This document shows positions 5,683-6,065 of a stretch of DNA of 6,065 bases, in pieces; position 1 is the first letter of the stretch, and each line of letters opens with the position of its first letter. This DNA is from Desulfobulbaceae bacterium. Lineage in GTDB: Bacteria > Desulfobacterota > Desulfobulbia > Desulfobulbales > Desulfocapsaceae. The stretch lies in contig JAIRRG010000069.1 in the NCBI GenBank assembly GCA_031256095.1, positions 1 to 6,065 on the forward strand, given 5' to 3'. The position numbers and the translations under genes were made by a program. The notes under the pieces are model-generated. The model searched no databases and was not told the DNA's origin. It worked only from the letters and a program-made list of their open reading frames with translations.

Positions 5683-5814
5683 TTACATCTGGACAACGGT
5701 GGATTGCGTCATCGCGAAGAAATACATAATAGCGAATAAGACGGCAAACAGCCAGTGGTATATTGAAATTCGAGTTTCTGAATCGATCTAAGTTATTGCC
5801 TTTATGTTATTCAT
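5683..5814 (-). pseudogene. Small one-helix membrane peptide frame interrupted by in-frame TAG
   Basis: AAGGAG (5830-5825) lies 10 bases before an ATG at 5814-5812. The frame reads MNNIKAIT, then TAG at 5790-5788, then 34 more sense codons (IDSETRISIYHW, LFAVLFAIMYFFAM, TQSTVVQM) to TAA at 5685-5683. The second part has the makeup of a small single-pass membrane protein: a polar charged start, about 15 hydrophobic residues with aromatic edges, and a short polar tail. It has no good start of its own between the TAG and the helix. An ATG at 5871 in the same frame gives a 27-residue peptide ending at the same TAG. It could be a decayed small gene, a suppressed amber codon, a sequencing error, or chance. 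No family recognised. Confidence 0.3.
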
Positions 5815-5880
5815 TTTGAGCAATCTCCTTGCCATTTCCGCCGTAGCAACAGCGTAGCCTAAGCCAGCCATTGACGAAAT

Positions 5881-6065
5881 TCAGTCTCCATCCCGTGTTT
5901 CACTGGGGAGAAAGGCGGTGAGAATACCCAAGAGTGGCAGATAGGAGCAAATGGCAAAGACCGTGACCACGCCGGCGCTGTCGGCGATCTTGCCCAGGGC
6001 GGCCGCCCCGATTCCTCCCAGACCAAAGGCCAGGCCGAAGATCAGCCCGGCCACGGCGCCGACAT
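5881..6065 (-). CDS. MFS transporter, fosmidomycin-resistance-like, C-terminal fragment
   Basis: Reading from the window edge after two leading bases, 60 codons run to a TGA at 5883-5881. The fragment begins VGAVAGLIFGLAFGLGGIGA, continues AALGKIADSAGVV, and ends with a helix containing CSYLPLLGILTAFLP and a short polar tail. The glycine-rich helix, the ALGKIAD loop and the final PLLGILTAFLP match the last two helices of Fsr-type major facilitator exporters, which move small molecules out across the inner membrane using the proton gradient. The family assignment to MFS is secure; the Fsr subgroup is from recognised motifs in a short piece, and the substrate is not determined. The N-terminal portion lies outside the window. 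The same reading frame continues past the stop without another stop until the TAG at 5790. Confidence 0.8.
   Translation of the reverse strand, partial: VGAVAGLIFGLAFGLGGIGAAALGKIADSAGVVTVFAICSYLPLLGILTAFLPSETRDGD

Noticed and set aside
1..6065. CRISPR array, tRNA, rRNA, transposase or attachment site
   Set aside because: No regularly spaced repeats, no tRNA- or rRNA-like stretches and no transposase or integrase motifs were seen on either strand.

Overview
The window comes from a Gram-negative bacterium. It encodes a TolC-type outer-membrane lipoprotein and a periplasmic adaptor. A proteobacterium is most likely, perhaps an alphaproteobacterium: the outer-membrane protein is of the NodT type, and the palindromic dispersed repeat at 956-1050 resembles repeats I associate with alphaproteobacterial genomes. 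The lineage is inference. Every gene I can support lies on the minus strand, so transcription runs from high to low coordinates. Coding DNA is moderately GC-rich and the intergenic stretches are clearly AT-rich.

In transcription order: (1) the last 60 residues of a major facilitator transporter resembling the fosmidomycin-resistance (Fsr) type, cut by the window edge (5881-6065). (2) A 231-bp gap holding a short open frame for a possible one-helix membrane peptide, broken by an in-frame TAG (5683-5814). (3) A 369-residue membrane protein with an N-terminal DUF805 domain and a long extra hydrophobic C-terminal half (4540-5649). (4) An AT-rich intergenic region of about 330 bp with a candidate promoter, three CCAAT-type half-sites in and beside its spacer, a perfect 7-4-7 palindrome and an 8-bp direct repeat. 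(5) A compact cluster: an EmrA/HlyD-type adaptor (3063-4211), a NodT-type outer-membrane lipoprotein overlapping it by 4 bp (1582-3066), and 47 bp further a small metal-binding cupin (1109-1534). (6) An intergenic stretch of about 300 bp carrying the inverted-repeat element. (7) A short-chain dehydrogenase/reductase (53-802), followed by a possible gene start running off the window.

The adaptor and outer-membrane protein should form the periplasmic and outer-membrane parts of a tripartite efflux pump, but no matching inner-membrane transporter lies next to them. The cupin and the reductase could modify small toxic or aromatic/carbonyl compounds of the kind such pumps export; that link rests on gene order alone. 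The points most worth following are the missing pump permease, the operator-like promoter region, the amber-interrupted small frame, the repeat-like DNA encoding the first residues of the outer-membrane protein, and the two-part DUF805 protein.
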